Assembly: GCA_002205965.3 (NCBI GenBank) | Contig: NADL03000462.1 | Location: 505,001-569,000 of the forward strand | DNA length: 64,000 nucleotides | Direction: 5' to 3' | Origin: Kappaphycus alvarezii | Lineage: Eukaryota; Rhodophyta; Florideophyceae; Gigartinales; Solieriaceae | Shown here: piece after piece, positions 8,682 to 18,023 of the stretch | How positions within the stretch are numbered: position 1 is the first letter of the stretch | Layout: every line of letters starts with the position of its first letter | Notes under the pieces: model-generated | The model's database searches: none | What the model was told of the DNA's origin: nothing | What the model saw: the letters and a program-made list of their open reading frames with translations, nothing else | Program-made: the position numbers and the translations under genes

Positions 8682-11674
8682 TGCCTCCGACGACTTCTTC
8701 CGCAACCAACGACCAGTCCACCCCTACAACTCCTCTTCCTTCGGTGTATGATGCACTGCACAGCCCGCTAAGGCCCTCGGACATCTTCAACCGCATTCCT
8801 GGGAACTGCATTCACAGTCTTGCCATATTGCTCATTCGACTCTTTCGATCCGCAGCAAACGCACGGGACGCAAAAGCAGTGCACATTGCCTTCCTCCGGA
8901 TACATCTTCTCCCGACCGCTGTCTTGCGACGTTTAATCCGTGGGGAAGCCGGATGGCGGTCTCAGACAAGGCAAAGCCAAGGACTGCGAGAACGCATCCG
9001 CCGCGCCACCGCAGGCGAATGGAATGAACTTTGGAGAGAAGCCATCCAAGCACACCGGATCAGGGAAGAGCGAACCGTCCGACGCCGCCCGCAGCAATCC
9101 CAGACAGACAACAAGCGAGACCCAAAGTTTCGCCGGGCAGCCCACCTAGCGGCAGATGCACAATACGGGCGTGCGATGCGCACCCTACATCAGTCGCTTA
9201 TTGCGGACGTGCGGGACCCACACGTTTTGGAACGAGAGTTGCACCCTGCACCGAACACTCTTGTGACAGCCATCGACACGAGAGATCTCCCGCTCCCGAT
9301 GGACATCACTGAGGAGGCAGTCCTACACGCCGTCCGACGCTTGAATCCAAACTCCGCGCCGGGTCCGGACAGAATGTCCGCTCGGCTCCTTCGATTCTTG
9401 GCCAACACAACGGTGAGTCCTGAAGCAGGTGTGACGGGCATCTCGGCGCTAACTGCAGTTGTGACAAGACTAGCCCAAGGGGACTTACCAGACGACACAA
9501 TCCCTCTGATCTCTTCTGCGACGCTGCTACGCATCCAACCTCGGCCAGACAAGATTCGCCCCATTGCTAATGGGACGGCCTTGCGGCGACTCGTAACAAA
9601 GGTGCTCCTACCACAAGCAATAGAAGACACGAGGGAGTACCTCGCACCCTTGCAAGTGGCCAATGGCGTGCCCAGCGGACTGGACTCCATTGTGCACGAA
9701 GCACGGAGACTGGTTGAGCGCCAGGACGAGGAGCATGCACTGGTATCCGTGGATGCACGCAATGCATTCAATCGGTTCTCGAGACAGCGCATGATAAATT
9801 TGCTGCCGACCAAAGTACCGTCGCTGTGTCGTTTTCTGAACATGGTACACGCCCGCAACACACCGTCGCTGATAATGCCCGTAGCGGCCGCACAAGACAT
9901 CCCTAGCCAAGAAGGTATGCAACAGGGGGACCCTGCAAGCATGTTGTTGTTTTCTCTTGTTGTGCATCCATTAGCAACAGAAATTGCCCAGCAGACACAG
10001 CTTAGTCTACATAGATGGTATGCGGACGACTGCACTCTCATCGGCACTCACACAGAGCTCGAGAGGGCAGTCGACATCCTCAGCTCCAGAGGACCTGACT
10101 ATGGCTTATACCTGAATCACGCAAAAACCCGTCTGTTCTGGCCGCACAGACTCGGTAACTGCACATCGCCACTATTGCACCGCTTCCCAGTTGAGAACTT
10201 TTCCACCGAAGGCATCGACCTTCTTGGGGCCCCAATCGGGTCGTCACAGTTTATGGAAGATTTTCTGAACGAGAAAATCAGAAGCTGCAAGCACACATTG
10301 TCGCTGATTGACGTTATCGGAGACGCTCGAATTCGGTTCCACCTTCACCGGGTATGTGCATCCGCTTGCAAGCTTCAACATGTGGTGAAGCTAACTCCGC
10401 CGAGTGTGACTACTGCCACTGCACTGAGATTCGACGACGACCAACTCGAATTTTACGCAAGCTCTAACAACGTGCCGATGACTGATGCAGTTCAACAGCA
10501 GGTATCCTTACCTCTCCGCTATGGCGGTCACGGCTTCACACCTATAGCAACGCTTAATTTCGCAGCATATGCTGCGAGCATAATTGACGCCGAGCTGCTG
10601 CGGAGCCCTGAGGACAGTGATGAGACTGAACACCGATACGCTGAAGCGGATACACACCTCCTGGAGTTTGTCCGACGGCTCCCTGCGTCCGTCACTAATG
10701 ATGGCAGTCTTCCGGAAACTTTAACAGCGGCAAGCCTCGCAGCCAAGCCCGATAGTACATACAACATTCTGTATCAAGCCTGGTGCGAGTCTGCAGCAAA
10801 GTTCTTCTGGAAGGACGACGAATGGAAGAGGTTGCCAAACCCCATATCGCATGCAGAAGCAGATATTCGGCGAAGAATTCGACGTCATGCATACTTGGAA
10901 ACGCAGGCAGGGGCCTTCCTCACCGCACACCCCGCTGTAGTCAACCGAACGTCCAACGAGATGTGGACAGTGATGCTACGCCGTCGCCTAGGAGTTCGCG
11001 TGTTTGACGACACCGCACCGCTGCAGTGCGCTGAGTGCCATAGGCCCATGGATCTCTTAGGGGACCATGCAGCAGACCTTTGTAACAAAGGTGTCGGGTG
11101 GACCAACCGGCACACAGCAGTTGTGAGAGTACTTGGGAGAGAGCTGTTTACAGCAGCAGGAGTTGGCGTCCAGTATGAGGTCAAATACCTACTCCCCGGA
11201 CTGAATGCGCGACCCGCAGATATTCTGGTGCACCCGCGATCCGACGCATTGAACACACCGCCTCCTCTTCCAGTGGCCTACGACATCACCGTATCCTCGC
11301 CATTCCAGGAGTGCTATATGTCAATGGGAGCACGAAAAGCGCGAGCCGTTGCCAACGCAGCAGACAAGCGAAGGAGGAGGGACCTAGCCACGAAAGTGGC
11401 TGCCATTTCTGGCGACATCCTGCCTGGAAGATCAAGATTAGGATGGGATTTTGTGCCGCTGGCTTTTGACTCGTTAAGATCACCTTCTGAGACGTCTTCA
11501 AAGGTCATAGAGAAATACGCGGCAGCTGTTGCATCGCGCAGCGGATGCTCTACGGGGGGGATGAAGACACGCGTATACCAGAAACTAAGCTACGCTATTT
11601 GGTCCACAAGCGCGGCATCAGTAATATGTCGTGCCCTGCAACACGCAGAAGTTAGTCACCCTATTCAAAATTGA
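8567..11674 (+). CDS. LINE-like type I ORF2: reverse transcriptase with CCHC knuckle and nuclease (1035 aa)
   Basis: RT core: NPNSAPGPDRM near residue 265, RPIANGTALRRL, then motif A SVDARNAFNRFS with D396, QQGDP, and the YADD box at residues 485-488. The three catalytic Asp (396, 487, 488) are present. The knuckle is C821-x2-C824-x9-H834-x4-C839, followed by a PD-(D/E)XK-like set: E871, the RPADI Asp at 885, and the YDITV Asp at 906. A conserved C-terminal tail (GWDFVPLAFDSL, RVYQKLSYAIW) follows. The knuckle just before a restriction-like nuclease is the R2-type arrangement. No apurinic-type endonuclease is seen at the N-terminus. The first Met overlaps ORF1, so the true start may lie downstream or translation may be coupled. 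It is the only long intact gene in the window. Confidence 0.85.
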   Translation: MDGELTTRPIPPHPENGRARPLAISPSLLSHFPVSMPLMPPTTSSATNDQSTPTTPLPSVYDALHSPLRPSDIFNRIPGNCIHSLAILLIRLFRSAANARDAKAVHIAFLRIHLLPTAVLRRLIRGEAGWRSQTRQSQGLRERIRRATAGEWNELWREAIQAHRIREERTVRRRPQQSQTDNKRDPKFRRAAHLAADAQYGRAMRTLHQSLIADVRDPHVLERELHPAPNTLVTAIDTRDLPLPMDITEEAVLHAVRRLNPNSAPGPDRMSARLLRFLANTTVSPEAGVTGISALTAVVTRLAQGDLPDDTIPLISSATLLRIQPRPDKIRPIANGTALRRLVTKVLLPQAIEDTREYLAPLQVANGVPSGLDSIVHEARRLVERQDEEHALVSVDARNAFNRFSRQRMINLLPTKVPSLCRFLNMVHARNTPSLIMPVAAAQDIPSQEGMQQGDPASMLLFSLVVHPLATEIAQQTQLSLHRWYADDCTLIGTHTELERAVDILSSRGPDYGLYLNHAKTRLFWPHRLGNCTSPLLHRFPVENFSTEGIDLLGAPIGSSQFMEDFLNEKIRSCKHTLSLIDVIGDARIRFHLHRVCASACKLQHVVKLTPPSVTTATALRFDDDQLEFYASSNNVPMTDAVQQQVSLPLRYGGHGFTPIATLNFAAYAASIIDAELLRSPEDSDETEHRYAEADTHLLEFVRRLPASVTNDGSLPETLTAASLAAKPDSTYNILYQAWCESAAKFFWKDDEWKRLPNPISHAEADIRRRIRRHAYLETQAGAFLTAHPAVVNRTSNEMWTVMLRRRLGVRVFDDTAPLQCAECHRPMDLLGDHAADLCNKGVGWTNRHTAVVRVLGRELFTAAGVGVQYEVKYLLPGLNARPADILVHPRSDALNTPPPLPVAYDITVSSPFQECYMSMGARKARAVANAADKRRRRDLATKVAAISGDILPGRSRLGWDFVPLAFDSLRSPSETSSKVIEKYAAAVASRSGCSTGGMKTRVYQKLSYAIWSTSAASVICRALQHAEVSHPIQN

Positions 11675-11729
11675 TTTTGTAGCGACTTCACAGTGTTGCA
11701 CATGCATATTACAGTGATAAAAACAAGTC

Positions 11730-11740
11730 GAATGATGGAG
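11730..11740. repeat. candidate target-site duplication of copy C, right
   Basis: GAATGATGGAG is the partner of 7354-7364. Copy B coding text (MMERGVQKLAGGVL) resumes immediately here. Confidence 0.55.
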
Positions 11741-12853
11741 CGTGGCGTCCAAAAGTTGGCTGGAGGAGTCCTCGATTCTGAATATTTTCGGGAACTGCAA
11801 CTACCTGTACAATCCAAGGAGGAAAAAAACCCATCCCCTGGACTAGGATTCACGTCCGCGAAAGATACCGCAGCTGCTGCGCTTCTGGCCTCCAGTTCAG
11901 CCTCGAACAGGCTGTGCGAAAAGGGTTTGCCAGCCTCCATCAGGAGTCTCACAACATATGAAGACGCCCTCGAGGCTCACCGGCTTTGGTCTCAATCCTG
12001 CTGACAGTCAAGGATTCTTCCGTTCAGTGCCTTTTGCTCAAACAAAACACCTTCGCAAAAGACACTCACGGAAGCAGTCCAAGAGGCTGTGCAAGACGGT
12101 ATACCTCTCGGAGACGCAAGGAGGCAGTCTTTTCGTGCTTCAATGGCGCTACCAGGGGCGAAGGAATGGGCGTACTGTTCCCCACGCCCGGGTCTGAAGA
12201 CTAGTATCGACGCCCGCGAATTCTCTACATGGCTTCAATACTACTGTCAAGATCCGCTTTTCGCTCCGGACACACCATGCCCGAGGAGGAACTGTCCGGA
12301 AACACTTGACTGCTTCGGGGATCATCTCCTGCACTGTGTTCACGGAGGCCCCAGAATTCGAAGACATGACCGGCAAGTTCACTTGCTTGCCCAGGACCTG
12401 CAGAAAGCTGCTCGTCGCCCCGCCATCGAGCCGAGGGATGGCCTTCATCGTACAAGGCCGGACATCAGGGCAATGGGAGGCACTGGAGGCACGGATTTCT
12501 TCGATGTCACTTTTGTCAACCCACTCGCGCCATCCAACAGGAGAGTGCGCACCTTTAACCCGCTCACATCCCTCAACGCGGCAAAGGCTGCAAAGTATAA
12601 AAGATATGAATCTTTTATCGCGACCGCCGCCCGAAGCAGGCTCATGCCTATCCCTATATCCACCCTCGGAGGCTGGTACCCAGACGCCCACGCAGTGCTA
12701 ACCGACGTGGCGCGGAACCTGGCTGTTAGGGCAATGGAGATATACGGGACGGTTCGAGCGGTTTTAACCCAGAGGCATGCGGCAGCAGCAGTGATGTCCA
12801 ATGCATCATGCCTGCTGGCAGGTTTTGAGCCAGCCATTTCGGCACATGAGTGA
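11730..12853 (+). pseudogene. LINE-like type II copy B, 3' segment with nuclease domain
   Basis: Continues copy B after the insertion of copy C: GVQKLAGGVLDSEYFREL and the linker with frameshifts up to about 12090. A clean 254-codon frame then runs 12089-12853. In it CPRRNCPETLDCFGDHLLHC forms the zinc knuckle. RPDIRAMGGTGGTD followed by FFDVTFVNPLAPS gives the nuclease signature of the type II lineage. PISTLGGWYPDAH is the family's C-terminal motif. It ends at a TGA at 12851-12853. The C-terminal domain is uninterrupted, but upstream parts are broken. Confidence 0.85.
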
Positions 12854-13049
12854 CATTACCCATTATCCTGAACACGTCTAGCATACACCGGGGTAAAGCC
12901 GAACATCACCTTTCAAACATTAAAGAACCAAATCGATTTCAGCATCTACTGCTCTAATAGAAATACAAGGCTTGGAAGGATGGATCCAAAGCGCCTCTGC
13001 CCAGGTTCGAAAATACACATTCTTAGCGAACAGATTTCTCCAGGGCTAC
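12854..13049. other. 3' UTR of copy B and unassigned spacer
   Basis: This AT-richer stretch follows the copy B stop. It presumably holds that copy's 3' UTR. No gene or repeat was recognised. Confidence 0.3.
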
Positions 13050-13897
13050 AGCACTTCGGCTTTCCGAAAGGCTAACGTTCAAAATCTTTTGCTCAAACCC
13101 ACCCTCGCAAAATAAATGGACAAACGCAGTCCACACGGCAGCATTTGAAAAGCTTCCACGAGGCGATGGCCGCGCACAAGCGTTCCGGGCATCAACGAAA
13201 CTCCCGGCAGCAAAGGGATGGGTCCACTGCCCTCCCTCGACAGGTTTGAAGACGGCAATTAGCACACGCCACTTCAACCAATGGCTCAAATACTTTTGCC
13301 AGGCCCCTCTGTTTGAACCTGGAACTATCTGCCCGAGGGCCGGTTGTTCACAAACTCTCGATATCCATGGTGACCATCTCATCCATTGTAGACACGGCTC
13401 GGGTCGGATTGACCGCCACGATGATCAGGTCACTTTGCTTGGTTACGACCTCGGCCTCGCCGCAAGACGCCCTGTTGTCGAACCCCGGGCCCGCGGGGAA
13501 CACAGAACGAGGCCAGATATCAGGGCGACGGGCGCGGTTGGGGGCACCGACTACTTCGACGTCACCTTTTTGAACCCACTAGCCCCTTCTCATCTCAGAA
13601 TGAGATCTTTCAACCCCCTGACGAGCTGAAATGCGGCCCACGCTGATAAGTTACGGAAGTACCAGGGGTTTATGGCCAGATTACCTGGCAGGAACAGGCT
13701 TGTTCCCGTCCCAATCTCCTCGCTCGGAGGGTGACCTCGACGCGTTTTCTCTCATTACGGAAGTGGTACGTTCGGCAGCCAGCCAAGCCACGGATCAATA
13801 CTCCAAGGTGCGGGCCATTCCCCTTCAGCGACATGCCGCGTTGATGGTCACCTCAAACGCCGCGTGCTTGCTAAGCGGACTCTCAGCTACGTTTTAG
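13050..13897 (+). pseudogene. LINE-like type II 3' fragment (knuckle and nuclease)
   Basis: A 5'-truncated copy keeping only the C-terminal ~280 codons. At 13246-13629 it reads FCQAPLFEPGTICPRAGC, GDHLIHC (knuckle) and RPDIRATGAVGGTDYFDV (nuclease), then SFNPLTS and a stop at 13627-13629. The text resumes after shifts to 13897 (RHAALMVTSNAACLL). The truncation pattern fits incomplete reverse transcription of a LINE. Confidence 0.82.
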
Positions 13898-14270
13898 TCG
13901 GCTGGAAAGCTCACTGAACCGTACTCTTACTGTAGACCCAGCAGTAGCAACGTTTTAGCAGGGCTCCCAGCCATTACACCACTCGCAGTAAACCACCCAA
14001 AAACGAGCACCGAGAAGGGAACGGGATTGGAACTTTGGGGACCGTGCGGAACCGAGCGGTTGTGGGTGCCGGTAAGTTGGATGGATTGGAACGATTTGAA
14101 CTCTGAAGAAGGTAATGACATCGATGATGACATTGCTGACGCAGAGGGAGAGGAGGGATGTGAGAAGGAGAACGGTGACGAGTAAGCGTAGGATTGGGTA
14201 GGATTGGATTTACCAAGGTTATTGCAGTACTCTTGTTTTAGGCATTCTAAGCATGGACCCAATTTACACA
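13898..14270. other. unassigned spacer with a short acidic-tailed open frame
   Basis: No family was recognised. On the plus strand an open frame ends at a TAA at 14183-14185 with a very acidic tail (EEGNDIDDDIADAEGEEG). It has no convincing start and is too short to call a gene. It could be a host exon or chance. Confidence 0.25.
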
Positions 14271-14294
14271 TTCAAGTAAACCCAAAAACGTTCC
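14271..14294. repeat. target-site duplication of copy D, left (24 bp)
   Basis: It starts TTCAAGTAAACCC and ends ACGTTCC. It matches 16732-16754 with a single 1-base length difference. The duplication exactly brackets copy D. Confidence 0.85.
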
Positions 14295-16731
14295 CGCTTC
14301 CCCTGACTCTTTGCCTCCTTTCCCCCAATTCACTCCAGAACTTGTTCTCCGTTGTGTTCGGAGCTTTCCAACGGGTAGCGCCGCAGGTGGATCCCGACTC
14401 CGCCCAAACCACCTCGTTGACCTTTTACAGGTCCCACCAGTTGTCAATGGTGGACTAAGCTTGCTAGCTGCTCTGACTAGTGTGGTCGACTTGCTAGCCA
14501 ACGGGAAGCCCCCTGCGGCTATATCGGCATGGATCGCAGGTGCGCCGCTTACGGCACTTCTGAAACTGGACGGAGGAATCAGACCGATCGCCGTGGGCGA
14601 GACCTTACGTCGCTTGGTGGGCAGATGTTTGCTGACTCGCATTTCCGACAAGGCTTCCGAATACTTTCAGCCGCTACAGTTGGGAGTAGCAACGTCAGGA
14701 GGATCTGAGGCAGTTTTCCCCGCTATACGGCGACTTTATGAGGACCATGGCGAATCGGCAGAGTATGCACTGTTAACCGTTGACCTTCAAAACTCCTTCA
14801 ACCTGGTCAGCCGCAGTGCGTTTTTGAAGGAGGTCGAGCAGAGGTTCCCGGAGCTCTTACCTTGGGTCAATTACACGTACGAGTAAATCCGGGTGATCTG
14901 TGGTGTGGGGATGATATGCTCTGGAGCGCGGTAGGCGTGCAGCAAAGGGATCCTCTGGGTCCACTTTTATTCTCCCTTGTGCTGCAAAAAGTGACGCGGG
15001 AACTGAAAACCCACCTGGAAGATGTGGGCGACACCACAGGCAGGCCTTCTCTACTCCTTCAGCTGCGGTACTTGGACGATGGGTACAATAGTGGGCACCC
15101 ACGAAGCCATTCGAACCGCACTAAAGTTCCTCTCGTCCGCGGAGGTTCGCAGTTTGGGTTTACACCTTCGCATGGATAAGTGTGCCGTCTGGTGGCCAAC
15201 CGCCCCCCGCCCCATCTGTTCAGCAGTCCCTCCCATGTGAGCCTCGCCAGAACTATGACGCCGGTACAACAGTGCTCCGCGCACCCATCGGGTCGGACTT
15301 ATTCATGGAGCGCGAGTTCTCAAAGCACGTCGCTTCATTACAGCCTCTCCTTAAATCCCTGTTAACCCTGGAGGACACTCATGCGGCTCTCCACCTACTG
15401 CGAACCTGCTTTGGTGTATGTCGGATCAACTACCTCTTACGTGTAGTTCCCCCTCATTCCACTCTTAAGGGAGCGACTGAATTCGAAAGAGCTGTTGAAG
15501 ACACGCTGCGGGGGTTGATTGGCGGGGTTCTGGATGCCGACACTTTTCGGGAATTACTGTACAACTCCCTATTGCGCCCTTTGGGCCCCGCAAGCCAACA
15601 TTTGGCATCGGGCTCCGCTCCGCTAAGCCCACTGCGGCGTTTTCCTTCCTTTCCTCCGTATCCCTCACGCGTGCCCTGTGCTCTACCCTTCTCCCTGTGC
15701 TACCGAACACTGCTCTTCAATCTTACACATCCACAGTTCGGGCACATGATGGGTCGAAGACACAAGTGGCACCCGAGAAGGTTGTCCAGTTCACGGCTAT
15801 GGACTCAAGGCAGCGGTTTGGGCAAGGGCAACTGGCTCGCCCAGTTGAGGAAAAGGCCTTTGACGCCATGCCAAAGGGGGATGAGAGGACAATGGCATTC
15901 CGAGCTTCGTTGTCAGGTAATGGATGAAAGGACTGGCTTTCATGCCAACCGGCTCCAGGCCTGGGCACCTACATCTCGGACCGCAATTACAAGACGTGGT
16001 TGCAGTTCTATTGCCGGGTACCACTGTTTCCTCCAGTTTCAAAATGCCACAAGGGGGGATGTACGGCATTCATGGATCAGTACGGTGACCACGCGCTGTG
16101 CTGTGTTTATGGATCCACCCGTGGGAGGCGGCAAGACTCGCAAACACGGTTGTTTCTCGCAGACCTCTACAAAGCCGCCCGACACGCTGTCTTCGAGCCC
16201 CCACAACTCGGCCATGCAGTTCGCCCCGACATCAAGGCGCTTGGAGAGAACGGGGGCACGGACTGCTATGACGTAACAGTCATCCATCCCTTGACCCCAG
16301 CCCGCCTTCCTTCCCTGGCGCGATGCCCACTCAAGCCCCTTAACCATGCTCGCCTTGGCAAGGACACTCGCTTTGCCGAGTTGACACGTTCCAAGTGTCC
16401 TGGGCATCGCTGCATTGCCCTTCCACTCTCCACGTTGGGGGGCTGGCACCCCACCGCTCGCGACATCGCCAACCGGGTTGCGACTGGCATTGCCGCACGG
16501 GCAGCCGTTCCGATTACTGATGCGCAGCAAACGTTGTTCGCTCGTCACGCGGCGAGACTCGTCCAGAATAACGCCAGTTGTTTGTTGGAAGGAGTTTTGA
16601 GCGACACTTAAGGCGACAACTTGAAAGCGTGTATATTCCAGAGAACCTCTGTTCTCAGGGTATGTAAGTGGCTACCCTACTTACGCCTCTCCTGCGATTG
16701 CTCTTATCGGAAAATTAAGTATACCAACCCG
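14295..16731 (+). pseudogene. LINE-like type II copy D, 5'-truncated with flanking duplication
   Basis: It begins inside the RT N-terminus (FPTGSAAGGSRLRPNHL) and runs through GGIRPIAVGETLRRLVG and LLTVDLQNSFNLVSRS (motif A). VGVQQRDPLGPLLF and LRYLDDGYN (RT box) follow, then TTVLRAPIGSD and GGVLDADTFREL. From 16000 to 16611 comes a clean C-terminal frame with GDHALCC, RPDIKALGENGGTD, CYDVTVIHP and LSTLGGWHPTARD. Frameshifts and stops separate the pieces. The 3' UTR (16612-16731) has no poly-A and contains a 6-bp hairpin. Truncation at the 5' end plus a long duplication is the usual LINE insertion footprint. Confidence 0.88.
16641..16656 (+). other. conserved 3'-UTR hairpin of type II elements
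   Basis: GAGAAC-CTCT-GTTCTC forms a 6-bp stem with a 4-base loop ~30 bases after the copy D stop. The same structure with a CTCC loop occurs at 61427-61442 (minus) at the matching place of another copy. It may be the RT recognition structure (inference). Confidence 0.6.
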
Positions 16732-16754
16732 TTCAAGTAACCCAAAAACGTTCC
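16732..16754. repeat. target-site duplication of copy D, right (23 bp)
   Basis: It starts TTCAAGTAACCC and ends ACGTTCC. It is the partner of 14271-14294 and lies at the 3' end of copy D. Confidence 0.85.
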
Positions 16755-17340
16755 TCTTGCTACAGTAGGTGCCTTTCCTCGCACCAGGAACCCCTTGCCC
16801 GAGGCAATCATGCCCCGAAACTTTGGACATTCACGGGGATCACCTTAGGCACCGTCGGTAGGGAAGAGAGTGCATTGCCCGGCATGACAACCAAGTTGCC
16901 CTGTTAGGAAGCGACCTCGGCAGCGGGGCAAGGCATCCTGTCATAGAGCCTCGACCTGCAACATTCCACATGACAAGGCCCGACACAAGCAAAAGGAGCG
17001 ACAGGTGGCACGGACTACTTCGACGTCACGTTCGTCAACCCACTAGCTCCCTCCCACTGCAGGATTCGAAACTTCAACCCTCTCACCAGTCCTAACGCCG
17101 CCATGTCAGACAAGCACAGAAGGTGCCGAAGTCTCATTTCTGCATCGCCCGAGGGGGTCTGGCTCCTCTCCGATCCAATCTCCACCGTGGGAGGATGGCA
17201 TCCGAGAGCGTTTTCCGTTTTCACGGGGCTGGCAAGAGCTGTCGCGAATAGAGCCAAGGAGTATTTCTCGAGGACGAGATCAATTCTTTGCAATGGCACG
17301 CCGCGCTAGTGGTCTTCTCTAGCACTGCCTGTTTGCTTTC
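16755..17340 (+). pseudogene. LINE-like type II 3' fragment, target of copy D
   Basis: Plus-strand text of the family's C-terminus in shifting frames: a knuckle remnant (LDIHGDHL, about 16830), then GTDYFDVTFVNPLAPS (about 17010-17055). NPLTSPNAA and PISTVGGWHPRAF follow (about 17090-17210). It is 5'-truncated and frameshifted. Its start lies right at the copy D duplication, so copy D appears to have inserted next to or into it. Confidence 0.78.
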
Positions 17341-18023
17341 TGGTCTCCCCATATCTTTCTAGATAGAATGAAGACGTCTGCTATCTTCTTTGGTACACAA
17401 CGCCTTCCTCCCAAACTCCCATGGTTCTCAGCCTTCCGAGCTCCCACGATAAACACACCCCCTATTTCCCTATTCGATTTTCCAACTCTTGGGCCTTTCT
17501 AGTTCCCCTTTTGCTTCCCTGGGTGGGAAGCAAAAAGTACCGCTTTCACCTGGGTAGAGGAAGCGATGGTGGGCACCGTGGTCTCGAGCTTGCGTCGACG
17601 TCATCTAGTAAGCCTCAGCAGGTTAGGATCGTGCCTTGTTGGACTACTAGTGAGGGCATCTTAACCGGCTAGGGCGGTCACATTGGCGGGGCCGTCGTTA
17701 TGGTCGATGGATCACGCTTCAGGGGCTGCCTGCTCTTCAGCCGCATTGCTGCTACAGTACTTTCCTATTTTCCCCATTCCCTACATGACTTCTTCCCCAA
17801 CCCACAACAAGCTGCCTTATTCCTCGAATCAAGTGGTAGAAGTTTCTTCCGGTCCCTTTCGTGTTTGGGTGGGCAATTGTTTCAGTCGTTGCCCGGAGTA
17901 GTCTGCCTAGAAAAACCCAAAATCTTGTATAGTGCAGACTGGTGTACAAAAATAAAACTGTCATTTCCCCTTTTTCCTTTCCCGCAATACCATCACTTCC
18001 CCGCGCGGTGTACCCGCCCAGCG
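17341..18023. other. unassigned spacer before copy E
   Basis: GC-moderate sequence with only short frames, none recognised. Part of it may be the 5' leader of copy E, whose start I could not define. Confidence 0.3.

Larger units (their letters stand above)
7365..11729 (+). mobile_element. LINE-like type I copy C, near-intact, nested in copy B
   Basis: A 4.4-kb element with a ~100-bp 5' leader, ORF1 (7465 to about 8681), ORF2 (8567-11674) and a ~55-bp 3' UTR without a poly-A tail. The flanks on both sides are the two halves of copy B, whose coding text is continuous across the insertion. ORF2 is open over 1035 codons, unlike every other copy here, so this is the latest insertion of the family. 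RT, then CCHC knuckle, then PD-(D/E)XK-like nuclease is the order in R2/R4/NeSL-type non-LTR retrotransposons. The exact clade cannot be named without a tree. Confidence 0.82.

Noticed and set aside
9190-10047. Minus-strand 285-codon open frame opposite ORF2 of copy C
   Set aside because: No known motif. The opposite strand holds an unmistakable RT, so this is an antisense shadow of biased codon use.
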